Positions 54,648 to 63,549 are shown, numbered from the stretch's first letter. The stretch is DNA of 64,000 nucleotides from Burkholderiaceae bacterium (GCA_022843955.1 JALHMQ010000004.1:248001-312000); one strand, 5' to 3'. Translations and numbers: made by a program. Notes: generated by a model from the letters alone, not told the origin.

Positions 54648-55697
54648 ATGAAACTACGTGCTACCAAGCTCACCCCCGTCGAACGCGCATCGCAGGGCGC
54701 CTTCTTTGATATCCGTGTCATGCACGCGAAGATGCGCGAAGCGATGGAGTCGCTCGAGACACTACTCGCCGCCAAGAGCGAGTCAGTTATCACGCTCGTC
54801 GTCGGCGCTACCGGTGTAGGCAAGACCACATTCACCTTGGCACTGACGAACCGGCTAGGTGCCGCGTACGCCGAAGAGGCCGACTCGGACCCGACATGCA
54901 TGCCGGTTGTCGTCGTGCAGGCATACACGAACGGCGAATCTAAGCCGAGCTTCAAAGACCTGTTCCAAGACATACTGAGAGCCACCAATCCGCTGGCACA
55001 CGCGGCCATGTCCATCACGAAGGAAGATGGCCGCATCTGGATTGCGCGTAAGGAGAATGACTCTGTCGCGGCGCTGAGACGACGGGTCGAGCAGGCGCTG
55101 CGACACCGAAAAGTGCGCGTGCTCGTTATCGACGAGGCCTACCACCTGTGCCGCTATGCGAATAGCGGTGCAGTGCTCGACACGCTCAAGTCCATCGCCA
55201 ACACCGCTGGCGTCAATCTGGTTCTCGTGGGTTCGTATGAACTGCACACGCTGGTGGAGTCGCACGCGCAGGTTGCACGGCGGACATCGGTGATTCTCTT
55301 TGAGCGCTACGACGTGGCAAACGCCGACGACCGCGCCAACTGGACGCTGGTCGTCCAGGCGCTACAAGCCAAGTGGCCCTGCTCTTTCGTGCCCAACTTC
55401 GCGAACATCTCTCAGCCGCTGCTTGAGTCGTGCCTTGGCTGCGTGGGCTTGCTCAAGTCGCTGCTGCTGGAAGCAAGCGCTTTGCAGCTGCTCAACGGTG
55501 GCGTGTGGGACGCGAGCTTCTTGAAGTTGTCCGCGAAGTCCGTTGCGTTGCGCGACGTGATTAGGCAAGAGATTGAAATCGGTGAGCAGCGAGTTCGCGA
55601 GTCAGTACGCGGCAATAGTCTGTGGGACGACGCGACAATGGCGACGCTGGCAGCCGCGCTGCAGGACCGTGCGGGAGTTGCGCATGCAGCGCGCTAA
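54648..55697 (+). CDS. TnsC-like AAA+ ATPase
   Basis: A 349-residue protein from ATG 54,648. Walker A VVGATGVGKTTFTL (about residues 50-60), Walker B VLVIDEAYHL (Asp162, Glu163), with a sensor-like LVGSYEL. This is the TniB/TnsC family that assembles on target DNA and activates the TnsAB transposase. It overlaps the tniQ start by 14 bases. A GTG at 54,606, overlapping tnsAB, is a possible alternative start. Confidence 0.9.
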   Translation: MKLRATKLTPVERASQGAFFDIRVMHAKMREAMESLETLLAAKSESVITLVVGATGVGKTTFTLALTNRLGAAYAEEADSDPTCMPVVVVQAYTNGESKPSFKDLFQDILRATNPLAHAAMSITKEDGRIWIARKENDSVAALRRRVEQALRHRKVRVLVIDEAYHLCRYANSGAVLDTLKSIANTAGVNLVLVGSYELHTLVESHAQVARRTSVILFERYDVANADDRANWTLVVQALQAKWPCSFVPNFANISQPLLESCLGCVGLLKSLLLEASALQLLNGGVWDASFLKLSAKSVALRDVIRQEIEIGEQRVRESVRGNSLWDDATMATLAAALQDRAGVAHAAR

Positions 55698-57006
55698 TAG
55701 CTCGCTGTTCGGGCTGCAACTGCTCGGCGCTGGCACGCCCGAGGTGGAGAGCCTACGAAGCTACGTGCAGCGACTGGCATATGCGCACCACGTCTCGCCG
55801 CGACGTTTGTTTCCCGAGCTCCTGGTGATGTACCCGCTTGACCAGGTCAGCCTGATATCGGTGAAAAACTCCCTGGACGACTGGGCAATAAGCGGCAAGG
55901 GTGTGGTCGTCGACGCGCTTCTCACGCGGCTTCAACGGGCGACCCACCGCGACCTCCGACCAGCGGTCGCCCAGCGCTTTGGGCATCTCTTCGCCACGCA
56001 GCAGTTCTGTCGTGCTCCATCTCAGATGCATTGCCCCGAGTGCGTCAAGGAAGACGCATGGGACGGCCTGCCGTATGGACGCTTGCTGTGGGAGCTGACA
56101 CCAGTCACATGTTGCCCGACTCACCGCGTGAAGCTTGTCGACAGCAAACGATGCGGCAAGGGTGCCGCTTCCACTTTCAGTCAACGTCCGCTGTTGAGCG
56201 GTGTCTGTCCCGACTGTGGGTCAATTGGCTACGCATGTAGAGATGAGCGCGTCGAGGCGACTGACGAGGAAATCTGGATTGCCGAGCAAGTGGGTGCGCT
56301 CGTCGCGTTGACACCTGACGAGACGGCCGAGTTTGAGCCTGCGTCGGTCCGCGCGGGCATCGCGGCGACCGTGCGTGCGGAGTTTGGCGGCGAGCTGGCG
56401 ACAGCGGCGGTCGCGAGCGGTCTGGGGCGCACGTCAGTGTTCGCCTGGGTTCGCAAGGAGCGACTGCCGTCGCTCGATTCACTGCTGAAGTTCTGCTGGC
56501 GAGCACGCGCAGACCTCCTGACGTTGCTTCACGGCACGTATCAGCGCAACGAGTCTGCTGGCGGCGTGCTCGCAACCTCTCTTGCCAAGCGCAAGTACTC
56601 ACAGATTGCCCTCGACTGGGAGCAGATTCGAACGATGCTCATCGAGGAGGCGAAGAAGACTGCGCCGCGCGCGGTCGAGGACGTGGCATCAGAGTTGGGA
56701 ACCTGTTCAAGGAACATGCGGGCGAGCCTGCCCGTGGAGACGGAACGCCTGGCCGAACGAAGCAAGCAGTACCAAGCCGCGGCATACGCGCAGAAGTCCG
56801 AGGAGTTGAAATCAAAACTGCGGGCTGCTGCGAACGCGCTCCTTGAAGAAGGCCAGCGCGTGACGAAGACGAACATCATGGAGCGCAGCGGTATTCGCAT
56901 ATTCAACGGTCGGTCGCGAATCAGGCAGGCTGCGCTGCGCGAGGTTCTGGCGGAGAACGGCATCACGATGACGCCGGTCGGAGCGTCGCTGTTGCCTACT
57001 GAGTGA
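55684..57006 (+). CDS. TniQ/TnsD-like target-selection protein
   Basis: A 440-residue protein from ATG 55,684 (MQRANSSLFGLQLLG). TniQ core with a Cys/His zinc site: MHCPECVKEDAW, CCPTHRVKL, CPDCGSIGYAC. The C-terminal half is helical with HTH character (GLGRTSVFAWVRKERLPSLDSLLKFC, RVTKTNIMERSGI). In Tn7-like elements such proteins choose the attachment site; here the site is probably the adjacent tRNA-Arg. A decayed homologue of its last third lies at 62,430-63,030. Confidence 0.88.
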   Translation: MQRANSSLFGLQLLGAGTPEVESLRSYVQRLAYAHHVSPRRLFPELLVMYPLDQVSLISVKNSLDDWAISGKGVVVDALLTRLQRATHRDLRPAVAQRFGHLFATQQFCRAPSQMHCPECVKEDAWDGLPYGRLLWELTPVTCCPTHRVKLVDSKRCGKGAASTFSQRPLLSGVCPDCGSIGYACRDERVEATDEEIWIAEQVGALVALTPDETAEFEPASVRAGIAATVRAEFGGELATAAVASGLGRTSVFAWVRKERLPSLDSLLKFCWRARADLLTLLHGTYQRNESAGGVLATSLAKRKYSQIALDWEQIRTMLIEEAKKTAPRAVEDVASELGTCSRNMRASLPVETERLAERSKQYQAAAYAQKSEELKSKLRAAANALLEEGQRVTKTNIMERSGIRIFNGRSRIRQAALREVLAENGITMTPVGASLLPTE

Positions 57007-57175
57007 GGCCGAGCGCGCAGCGCCGGTGAGATTGAACAGACCCTGACTCGTTCAGGCAGATTGATTGGCGGCAAGTCGCGAGAGGGGGATTGCCTTACGT
57101 TTCCGGGAGTCCAATGAGGCCTGCAATGCATCGGCCATCGCGCGGTAACGTCCTCCAGCGCCGAGGACCGCTCAA

Positions 57176-57817
57176 ATGAATACCCGACGACACGTGTCTA
57201 CCACTGTCGCAATTCTCTTCGCGTTCGTCGTCATTTCCTACCAGTTGCTCAAGTCGATTGACAATGCCTCATCAACGACGTCGGTGCTGATGCTGCTTGT
57301 GGTGTTCTCTGTAGCGGCTTACACGCGCAAGCGGGCAATAGGCGGCTGGCTGCTCTACTGCTACTTCATCATGCTCAATCTGGTGAAGTGGTTCCCATGG
57401 CTACTGAGTGCCGTTGAGCAGTTTCTCGACACCGCACAGTGGCGCAACCTATATGCGCACGTGGCATTCGTAGCCCTCGCGCTCGCCACGTACGCCGCGA
57501 CGGCCTACGCCATGTGGGCGATGCTGCTCCTGCTTTTTTCTCGAACGCCTAGGCAACTGGCGGCAACAAGACGCGCCTTGGTGATGACCGCAATCTCTGC
57601 CACCTGCACCTACCTCTTTGCTCAGCTGGTCGCTGTCGATGAAGACGCCGCCGGGTTCTTCGGGGCCATGCCGTTCGCTGTCGCGCTATCCGCATCGTGC
57701 ATCAATCTGTACTTCAAATACTCGCAGCGGGTGCGAAAAGTGTTTGCTGAGAACAGCTGGCCAGCTGCGACCAAGGAGGGAAGTAACTCGAGCCCGAGTT
57801 CACCTGCGGGCGTTTGA
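57176..57817 (+). CDS. Multi-pass membrane protein (possibly DUF2569-like)
   Basis: A 213-residue protein with about five hydrophobic segments (near 8-25, 35-50, 58-75, 95-120, 135-155, 165-180), including IGGWLLYCYFIML, which resembles DUF2569. No signal peptide. It follows tniQ by 170 bp and is 22 bp before the exoribonuclease gene. Function unknown. Confidence 0.6.
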   Translation: MNTRRHVSTTVAILFAFVVISYQLLKSIDNASSTTSVLMLLVVFSVAAYTRKRAIGGWLLYCYFIMLNLVKWFPWLLSAVEQFLDTAQWRNLYAHVAFVALALATYAATAYAMWAMLLLLFSRTPRQLAATRRALVMTAISATCTYLFAQLVAVDEDAAGFFGAMPFAVALSASCINLYFKYSQRVRKVFAENSWPAATKEGSNSSPSSPAGV

Positions 57818-57839
57818 GGAACACCTTGACTTCAACACT

Positions 57840-58322
57840 ATGCGAATCTTCTTCGACACCGAGTTCACGGGGCTTACCTCAGATGCGAAATTGATTTCGA
57901 TTGGCATGGTCGATGAGACAGGCTCGCACGAGTTTTGCGCGGAGTGCGCTGATACGTTCGAACTTCGCGACTGCAGTGACTTCTGCCAGCGAGAAGTCAT
58001 TCCTCACCTTGAGGGCGGCGCTGCTCGTCAGCGCTTGCGCGATGTTCAAGTAGCGTTCGATGCTTGGCTTCGCGCTCGAGGCCGTGACGCTGTCTTGGTG
58101 TGCGACTCGCTCAGAGATGTGACCCAGCTAGCGTTGCTACTCCCTGGAGGGCTTCCTAAGAATGTGTCGGTCGCCGTGCTCGGCTGGGTGGGCAACCTCA
58201 GGCGTCGCGTCCTCAACTTTGGCCGTCGCATTCACCGGCGACATGGGTTGAGAGTGCACCATGCACTCGACGATGCAAAAGTGAATCGGCTTGTGCTAAG
58301 GCGGTACCGACCTCTGTCGTAG
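57840..58322 (+). CDS. DEDDh-type 3'-5' exoribonuclease-like protein
   Basis: A 160-residue protein beginning MRIFFDTEFTGLTSDAKLISIGMVDE, with Asp and Glu of the DEDD exonuclease motif I, LVCDSLRDVTQ (motif II Asp) and VHHALDDAKVNRLV (His and Asp of motif III). It resembles Rv2179c-like small exoribonucleases. ATG 57,840 is 23 bases after the membrane gene. Likely degrades RNA or DNA ends. Confidence 0.75.
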   Translation: MRIFFDTEFTGLTSDAKLISIGMVDETGSHEFCAECADTFELRDCSDFCQREVIPHLEGGAARQRLRDVQVAFDAWLRARGRDAVLVCDSLRDVTQLALLLPGGLPKNVSVAVLGWVGNLRRRVLNFGRRIHRRHGLRVHHALDDAKVNRLVLRRYRPLS

Positions 58323-58529
58323 TCCTACCTGCTTGACTTCCAATTAGGCGCTGCTCAACTCGTCGAGATGACCGCAGCCGAGAAGTACATCCGGTTCGAA
58401 TGGCCGCGGGCGGGAATTCAGGCCGTCTGAGGCAAAGTTGTTTCGTCACATCCGGATAGAAGTGCAAGCGCTCGACGACTGCACTGCTCATTACCGCAAC
58501 ACGGTCTAACAGGAACAATGTGAGTAGCG

Positions 58530-61500
58530 CTAGCGTTGCGCGACGGCCGCCAGAGCACCTCTTATAGACCCGCTGGGCGTTCGGATAGCCCCCGTGGCCG
58601 CGGCCGACAGCTCAGGCCGCCTGAGCCACAACCGCTTCATGACCTCGGTGTTTGCGTGCGTGCCGTCAACCACCGCAGTGCTCATCGCCGCAGCCCGGTC
58701 CATTAAAGCGGCAGTCAGGCGGTACAGCGACTCCGCCGGGACGGTGAGTGCCACTTGCGCCTGCTCGACTTCAGGTGCCATCGGAAGCGGCAGCACCATC
58801 CGCTTGCCCGACGGATGCAATGCGAGCATCGCCCAGATAGGCCCCCCCGGCGTGGTAACCAATGTCGGCCGAAGTCCAGGCAGCGCATGTTCGAGCGCCA
58901 GAGCGAAGTCACCGCGCATCCACCGGTCGTAAACGCGCAGGTCAATCCCTGACTCCGCCAGCGCTTGCCGAACGAGTACCAGCAGGACGTTGCGCGCCAG
59001 CGTCGGGTGCCAGTCCATCATGCACAAGGCAACCGCCGCAGGCTCCTTTTCATACCGCTCGACGGGGCAATAGCCTGGCGCGTTCGCCGGCATTCCCTTG
59101 GGCCGCTTGACGAAGTCGTTCTCGTACTCGGACTGCAAGGCCGCGCGCTGGCTCCTCAGCGGCGTCTCGTTCGCCCAGTCCGCCGGTAGCCCCACCGCCG
59201 GCTCGGATGCCGCTCGACCAATGAAGTGCACGAAGGGTTCGGTCAGGGGCACAGCGCCTGCCCCTTGCCTTTTCACGCGCGCAGTATCCAGCTGACGGTA
59301 CAGCGCATCCAGATTCTGCATGCGAGTCCGAGCGGACGCATCGTTAAAGCCAAAGTTCTGTTCGCGCAGCACTTTGGCGAGGGTGGGGGCCACGAACGGC
59401 CCCGATAGGAGCACCTGCTGGGCGAGCACGATGCGGGCCACAGCGGCGTAGTTGCTTAAGTAAGTCGACCCGCGCGAACGCCCGGGAGCATTAACTTGGC
59501 CGTCCTTAAGCGCGGCCTCGTCGACCAGACGCTGGCGGCAGTTGCCGTCTGCCGGTCCGCAAAAAACAATTAGCTCCTCGTAGGGCGCGGCGAAGAGCAC
59601 CATCTCACCGAATTCAAGTGCGCGCGCCGGGTGTGCCACTTGGAACATGGCGCGGTCAAAGGACACGGGTTTGTCCGCTCCTTCGCCGACGTAAAGCCCG
59701 CTGTGACGGGCGGGCTCGGAGGCCAGTGCCCCGGCCTGCACGGGTGAACTGGAGCAGGGCGCCAAGCGCGCCACCTCTTCGAGCTCCATCGGGGCAACGG
59801 CCAACGCCCCCAGTAAGCGGTCAGCGCAAGCGGGAGAAGCATCCAAATTCAACACCTCCCGATGCAGTCGCAGCATCGGGGCAAACCAACTGGTGTGATA
59901 CGTCCAAATGGATTTGACTGCATCCTCCGGGGACTCGGCGCCAGCGGCTGGCAATGGCGCTGGCCCCGGGTTCAGTCGGTAGTTCCACAGCGCAGGAGGC
60001 AGGACGTACTGCAGGTCGCTTGCGCGCTCCAGCATGCCGCCGTGGTGCATCAGGGTGCGACAACCCTCGTAGAGGTTCGAAGCACTCGCGGCGTCCTGCG
60101 AACCCCAGGTCCGAAAGTGCTCTGCGCGCATCGCGTAGGACGCAAAGTGGCCGCTATCTAGTCGGAAAGGCTCCCTGACACCAGTGTCGATGAACTCGCG
60201 GCAGCGGGAAAAGGGCAGTCGCCAGTCGGCCCGCTCCAGGTACACCAGCGTGAGCGTGGTCTGCTCCGACAGGTTCGATAGGGATTGCGTGATAGTTTGG
60301 GTGCTCGCGGCAAGCTGCTCTGAGAGCATCTGGAGCCTCTGCAGCGTCTGCTTTTGCAGCTCCATCACTTGCCGAAGCGCTTTCATGAGCCCTTCGTTCG
60401 GGTTCTGTGGTCCGCCTGCCAAGCCCGCAAGGCGCGCAAGTCCGGAAAAGGCCGCGACTGGGTCTCCAGAAAGGTACGAGGCCACCATATTGGTGGTGGT
60501 CGAGGCCATGGTGATGTTGTGCGAGAAGTTGGCCAAGTCGATGGGTAGTCCGAGCGCCTTGGCAAGTGCCGCCGCATCATTAGCCACCTGCAGGCCGGTG
60601 AGAACTTCATCGCGCGCATCAAGGATGTCGACGCGTACTTGCAGCGCTTCAATCTCCTTCTCCCGGTCCTTGAGCTTCGGCAAGAACTTCGGGTTCTTCA
60701 GCATCTGCAACCGTTCGCGCGGGCCCATCTGCGCAAAGGCAGCTTCTTGCAACGCGGCCACATCGCCGTGCAACTCGTCAACGCGCTGTGACAGCCTTTC
60801 CGTGCGAGCGGCCTGGTCTTCGGCCATCGCCTGCAGTCGCGTGGCTTGCCGCGTCAGGCCCGCAACAGCGGCCTCAGCGTCCTTGCGCAGCGCAACCGCT
60901 CGGCTCAGGTTGTCCGCCTGAGTGCGTTCCAACTCGGAGGCGCGCTGCGCGTTCTGCCTCGCGCTCTCAGTCAATGCGGTAGTGACGAACTGGTGCATCT
61001 GCGTCTTAACCGCCTCGCGCTCGGCGCCGTCCATTCTCGCGTAGGTGTCGCTGCCTAGAATTTGTTCCTGCAGTTGCGCAAGCCGCTGCGCACGCTGCTC
61101 CGGCGAACCGGTCGATGGCAACTGCGAAGCGGCTTTTCTAACAACGTTCTCGGCGAGCGCCCGAATGTTGCGGTCACGCTCTGCTTGTGCCTGGCCCACG
61201 CGCCATTCAAACTGCCGTTCGCGGTACTCCAGGTTTAGGTCGCTGAACAAGCCCACGCCGACCAGCCCCACGGCGACTCCCTGCGCACCGGGGACGAGAC
61301 CGGACAAGCCCGCAGCTGTGGTGGCCATGCGCTGCACGAAGCGCGCACCGTCCACGTAACCCTGCGCATCCAGCGAGACAGATGAGAGCTTGTCGCGCTC
61401 GCGCGCGAACGTTGCTCCAAGCTCAATGGTGGCGCGCTTACCCGTGTCCCATTTTTGCGGGTCTAGGTCGAGCTTGTCGAACAACGCATCGCCCAAGTCG

Positions 61501-61694
61501 CGCGGGTTGGGCGACACAGCTCGAGCGCTGGACTCCTGACCCAAGACGGACAGCGCCACAGGGGACGCCTGCCCGAGAGCAATAGCCGGCAGCAAGGTTG
61601 TGGCGGCCATCGCAAGGGACAGGCTTGTCCGCCATATCACGCGACCGCGGTGGACCACGCGACAGTCGTCGTTCTGCGCGCGCACGGCGCTCAT
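58530..61694 (-). CDS. Large secreted coiled-coil protein of unknown function
   Basis: A 1,054-residue protein from ATG 61,694, overlapping the upstream stop as ATGA. N-terminal signal peptide (hydrophobic stretch ending LPAIALGQA, about residue 41). Residues about 140-330 include a predicted coiled coil rich in Ala/Glu/Arg (DNLSRAVALRKDAEAAVAGLTRQ); more coiled coil around 440-500 (ALRQVMELQKQTLQRLQML). A C-terminal half with scattered Cys and Trp follows. No family recognised. Forms an operon with the secreted Cys-rich gene upstream. Confidence 0.7.
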   Translation of the reverse strand: MSAVRAQNDDCRVVHRGRVIWRTSLSLAMAATTLLPAIALGQASPVALSVLGQESSARAVSPNPRDLGDALFDKLDLDPQKWDTGKRATIELGATFARERDKLSSVSLDAQGYVDGARFVQRMATTAAGLSGLVPGAQGVAVGLVGVGLFSDLNLEYRERQFEWRVGQAQAERDRNIRALAENVVRKAASQLPSTGSPEQRAQRLAQLQEQILGSDTYARMDGAEREAVKTQMHQFVTTALTESARQNAQRASELERTQADNLSRAVALRKDAEAAVAGLTRQATRLQAMAEDQAARTERLSQRVDELHGDVAALQEAAFAQMGPRERLQMLKNPKFLPKLKDREKEIEALQVRVDILDARDEVLTGLQVANDAAALAKALGLPIDLANFSHNITMASTTTNMVASYLSGDPVAAFSGLARLAGLAGGPQNPNEGLMKALRQVMELQKQTLQRLQMLSEQLAASTQTITQSLSNLSEQTTLTLVYLERADWRLPFSRCREFIDTGVREPFRLDSGHFASYAMRAEHFRTWGSQDAASASNLYEGCRTLMHHGGMLERASDLQYVLPPALWNYRLNPGPAPLPAAGAESPEDAVKSIWTYHTSWFAPMLRLHREVLNLDASPACADRLLGALAVAPMELEEVARLAPCSSSPVQAGALASEPARHSGLYVGEGADKPVSFDRAMFQVAHPARALEFGEMVLFAAPYEELIVFCGPADGNCRQRLVDEAALKDGQVNAPGRSRGSTYLSNYAAVARIVLAQQVLLSGPFVAPTLAKVLREQNFGFNDASARTRMQNLDALYRQLDTARVKRQGAGAVPLTEPFVHFIGRAASEPAVGLPADWANETPLRSQRAALQSEYENDFVKRPKGMPANAPGYCPVERYEKEPAAVALCMMDWHPTLARNVLLVLVRQALAESGIDLRVYDRWMRGDFALALEHALPGLRPTLVTTPGGPIWAMLALHPSGKRMVLPLPMAPEVEQAQVALTVPAESLYRLTAALMDRAAAMSTAVVDGTHANTEVMKRLWLRRPELSAAATGAIRTPSGSIRGALAAVAQR

Positions 61695-62251
61695 TGGCCG
61701 GCTTTCGGGGGTTGGGGAAAAGTCACCTTCCTGTCGCACGCTTGCGCGGGGTGCCCGGCCGCCAGACACATCGTCCTCAATTGCTCTTCAACGACCTGCA
61801 TCTGTGCCGCCATGAACTGCATCCACCCGGCGGCGCTGAATTCCCTGCGCTCGCAACGCGCCGGCGGAAAGTCAGCTAAGTGCTTGGAGCACTGAGCTCG
61901 CCGGTCGGCAGTTATGACCGGCAGGCACCAGCCCCGAGGGCCGAGTCCGGCGAGATGAGCAGGTGCTGGATTACGGGCCACATAGTCGATGACAGGCTCG
62001 AGGCCCCCGGGGCACCCCCAGGCGTACGGTTGACCCCTTCTGTTTCGTAAATCGGTCGACTCAACGGGGTCTTTCATGCCGATGCACAGCCGCATCTCTT
62101 CAGCCATGCACTTGGCGTCATAGCGCACGATGTAGTTCGGGTCGTTGCCGGACGAGGTCGGCCCCGGGGTTGGGCCAGCGCTTTGCGAATAGGAACCGGT
62201 GGCGACGAGGCACCCGAGAAGAAGTGACGCGAGGCGAGCAGTGTTCTTCAT
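61691..62251 (-). CDS. Small secreted Cys-rich protein of unknown function
   Basis: A 186-residue protein with a signal peptide (MKNTARLASLLLGCLVATGSYS|Q). The mature part holds about eight Cys (AKCMAEEMRLC, WGCPGG, GWCLP, AQCSKH, ARCERRE, TMCLAAGHPAQAC), suggesting periplasmic disulfides. Not recognised. First gene of a two-gene operon with the 1,054-residue coiled-coil protein. Confidence 0.65.
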   Translation of the reverse strand: MKNTARLASLLLGCLVATGSYSQSAGPTPGPTSSGNDPNYIVRYDAKCMAEEMRLCIGMKDPVESTDLRNRRGQPYAWGCPGGLEPVIDYVARNPAPAHLAGLGPRGWCLPVITADRRAQCSKHLADFPPARCERREFSAAGWMQFMAAQMQVVEEQLRTMCLAAGHPAQACDRKVTFPQPPKAGQ

Positions 62252-62429
62252 CTTGTTCTCTCTAGCGCCATCGGCGCGGTACGGGCGGGTGAATTTCTAT
62301 CAGCGTCGCACGCCCAAAACAAGCTGAAAAGGCCGAGCAGGCCTGCGGGACAACTTGGAGGCGACCGCGGCGCGAAGCGGCACAGGCACTGCTCGAAGGA
62401 GCGGGGACGTGGGCAACTCCTTGCTCAGA

Positions 62430-63030
62430 ACTTAGGAGGCTTGACGAGTCCTGCTCTTCCCCAAAAGAAGCTGACGAGAACGTACCTGCATGCGCTACTC
62501 CAAGCGAATCAGTACATCAATCTCGCATGCTCGAAGAACGAGCGACAAGTTTCGGGCGGCGCTTGCGCGAACAGAGTTCAGGAATCGCGCGCGCGTCGCT
62601 GCATCGTTGGGGCCCGAATCATCCGCACGGAATGACGCACCCTCCATTAGCTGCTACGTGAGCGGCTGGTTGCTGAGGCCAAGAAGGCAAAACGAAAGCT
62701 TGGCGAAGTGGCTGCTGAACTTGGCATGTGGCCGCGAACCTGGCCTTTGGTCGCCCCCGGGGAGTACAGCGAACTCGTGGAGCGCAGCAAAGAGCACCAA
62801 GTGGCGCGTGCAGTGCAGAAGCTGAGAGGACTGAAGGCGACTTGCCGTTCAGCTGCTTAGGCACTCATGGCGGAAGCAGGCGTGTCACGAAGACGAACGT
62901 CATTACGCGCAGCGGCGTAACGACGTTCACCTGTCGTTTCCGCATCCGCCATATCGCGCTTCGTGAAGTGCTCGCAAAGTTCGGCGTCGCCATGGTGTTG
63001 ACAGGTCCATCCTTGGGCCTGCAAATTGAA
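62430..63030 (+). pseudogene. Decayed tniQ-like remnant
   Basis: Frame fragments match the C-terminal third of the intact TniQ in order: ERLVAEAKKAKRKLGEVAAELG (like TMLIEEAKKTAPRAVEDVASELG), ELVERSKEHQVARAVQKLRG (like RLAERSKQYQAAAYAQKSEE), then, after a stop and shift near 62,860, VTKTNVITRSGV and RFRIRHIALREVLAKFGVAM. Stops and frameshifts make it non-functional. It ends about 220 bp from the right transposon terminus. Confidence 0.75.
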
Positions 63031-63230
63031 AGGTCGCCGCGCTATGGCCCGGGCGGACAAGCGTCCCTCCGTTCAGCGACGTCAGAAACGACACCGGCTG
63101 CCCTCGGGCAGCCGGTTTCCGCTCTACAGGGCAGCCTTAATCAGGGAAGACGTATGTCCGATGGAACGTGGCCGCACTTTGTCCGGCGATGTTTGGCCAG
63201 ATGCAGAATCCGACGATAGATGGCCGCTTT

Positions 63231-63254
63231 GGCCAACTTCCATCGGATTCCACA
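63231..63254 (-). repeat. Right transposon terminus (terminal inverted repeat)
   Basis: On the minus strand: TGTGGAATCC, seven unlike bases, GTTGGCC; inverse of 17,967-17,990. TGGCCAAA recurs 36 bases further in, a candidate second TnsB site. Closes the element next to tRNA-Arg. Confidence 0.85.
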
Positions 63255-63259
63255 CTTCT
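63255..63259. repeat. Target-site duplication CTTCT (right copy)
   Basis: Identical to 17,962-17,966, directly outside the right terminus and 26 bp from the tRNA 3' end. Confidence 0.85.
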
Positions 63260-63284
63260 TCTTTGAGCGAAATCTTGGGGAGGC

Positions 63285-63360
63285 TGGCGCGCCCGGCAGG
63301 AATCGAACCTGCGACCCTTGGCTTCGGAGGCCAATACTCTATCCCCTGAGCTACGGGCGC
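63285..63360 (-). tRNA. tRNA-Arg (anticodon CCG), likely Tn7-like attachment gene
   Basis: A 76-base cloverleaf on the minus strand: acceptor GCGCCCG / CGGGCGC, anticodon loop CTCCGAA (anticodon CCG), T-arm GGTTCGATTCC and encoded CCA. The 3' end faces the transposon; insertion is 30 bp beyond it and leaves the gene intact. Confidence 0.95.
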
Positions 63361-63392
63361 CATGGGCAGCGTAGCTGCCCGGTGAGGTGCGC

Positions 63393-63422
63393 AGGATACC
63401 GACTGCCTCTGGCAGCGTCCAA
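63393..63422 (-). promoter_or_regulatory. Candidate tRNA-Arg promoter
   Basis: Minus strand TTGGAC (-35) and TATCCT (-10) with an 18-bp spacer, about 32 bp upstream of the tRNA 5' end. Confidence 0.55.
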
Positions 63423-63519
63423 CCGCGGTCGCCCTTCTCTTGCAAGCGGCTGCACATCGCCTGTCTACCACCATCGAAAACACCGAGGGCATGGGTGCGT
63501 TCCGGCGCGCCTCAACAGG

Positions 63520-63549
63520 TTCCGACAGCCGCGACCCCGCGGATATAAT
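63520..63549 (+). promoter_or_regulatory. Candidate promoter of the cytochrome gene
   Basis: A perfect TATAAT at 63,544-63,549 with a weak TTCCGA 18 bp upstream, 82 bp before the ATG. Confidence 0.5.

Larger units (their letters stand above)
17967..63254 (+). mobile_element. 45.3-kb Tn7-like defence-island transposon inserted at tRNA-Arg(CCG)
   Basis: The ends are TGTGGAATCC at 17,967 and its reverse complement GGATTCCACA ending at 63,254; GTTGGCC recurs 17 bases in at both ends. CTTCT is duplicated outside. Inside are tnsAB, tnsC and tniQ homologues, so the element is potentially self-sufficient. Cargo is restriction-modification, Zorya, short Argonaute, and many orphan nuclease-like genes. 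It lies 30 bp beyond the 3' end of a tRNA gene, as Tn7-type elements lie just past their attachment gene. No CRISPR array, cas gene or tyrosine integrase was seen. Known: the Tn7 family has TGT/ACA ends and 5-bp duplications. Inferred: TniQ recognises the tRNA gene. Confidence 0.9.

Noticed and set aside
63285-63360. Integration by a tyrosine recombinase into the tRNA gene
   Set aside because: No integrase gene was seen and no copy of the tRNA 3' end was found near 18 kb; the 5-bp duplication and TGT/ACA ends fit Tn7-type insertion instead.
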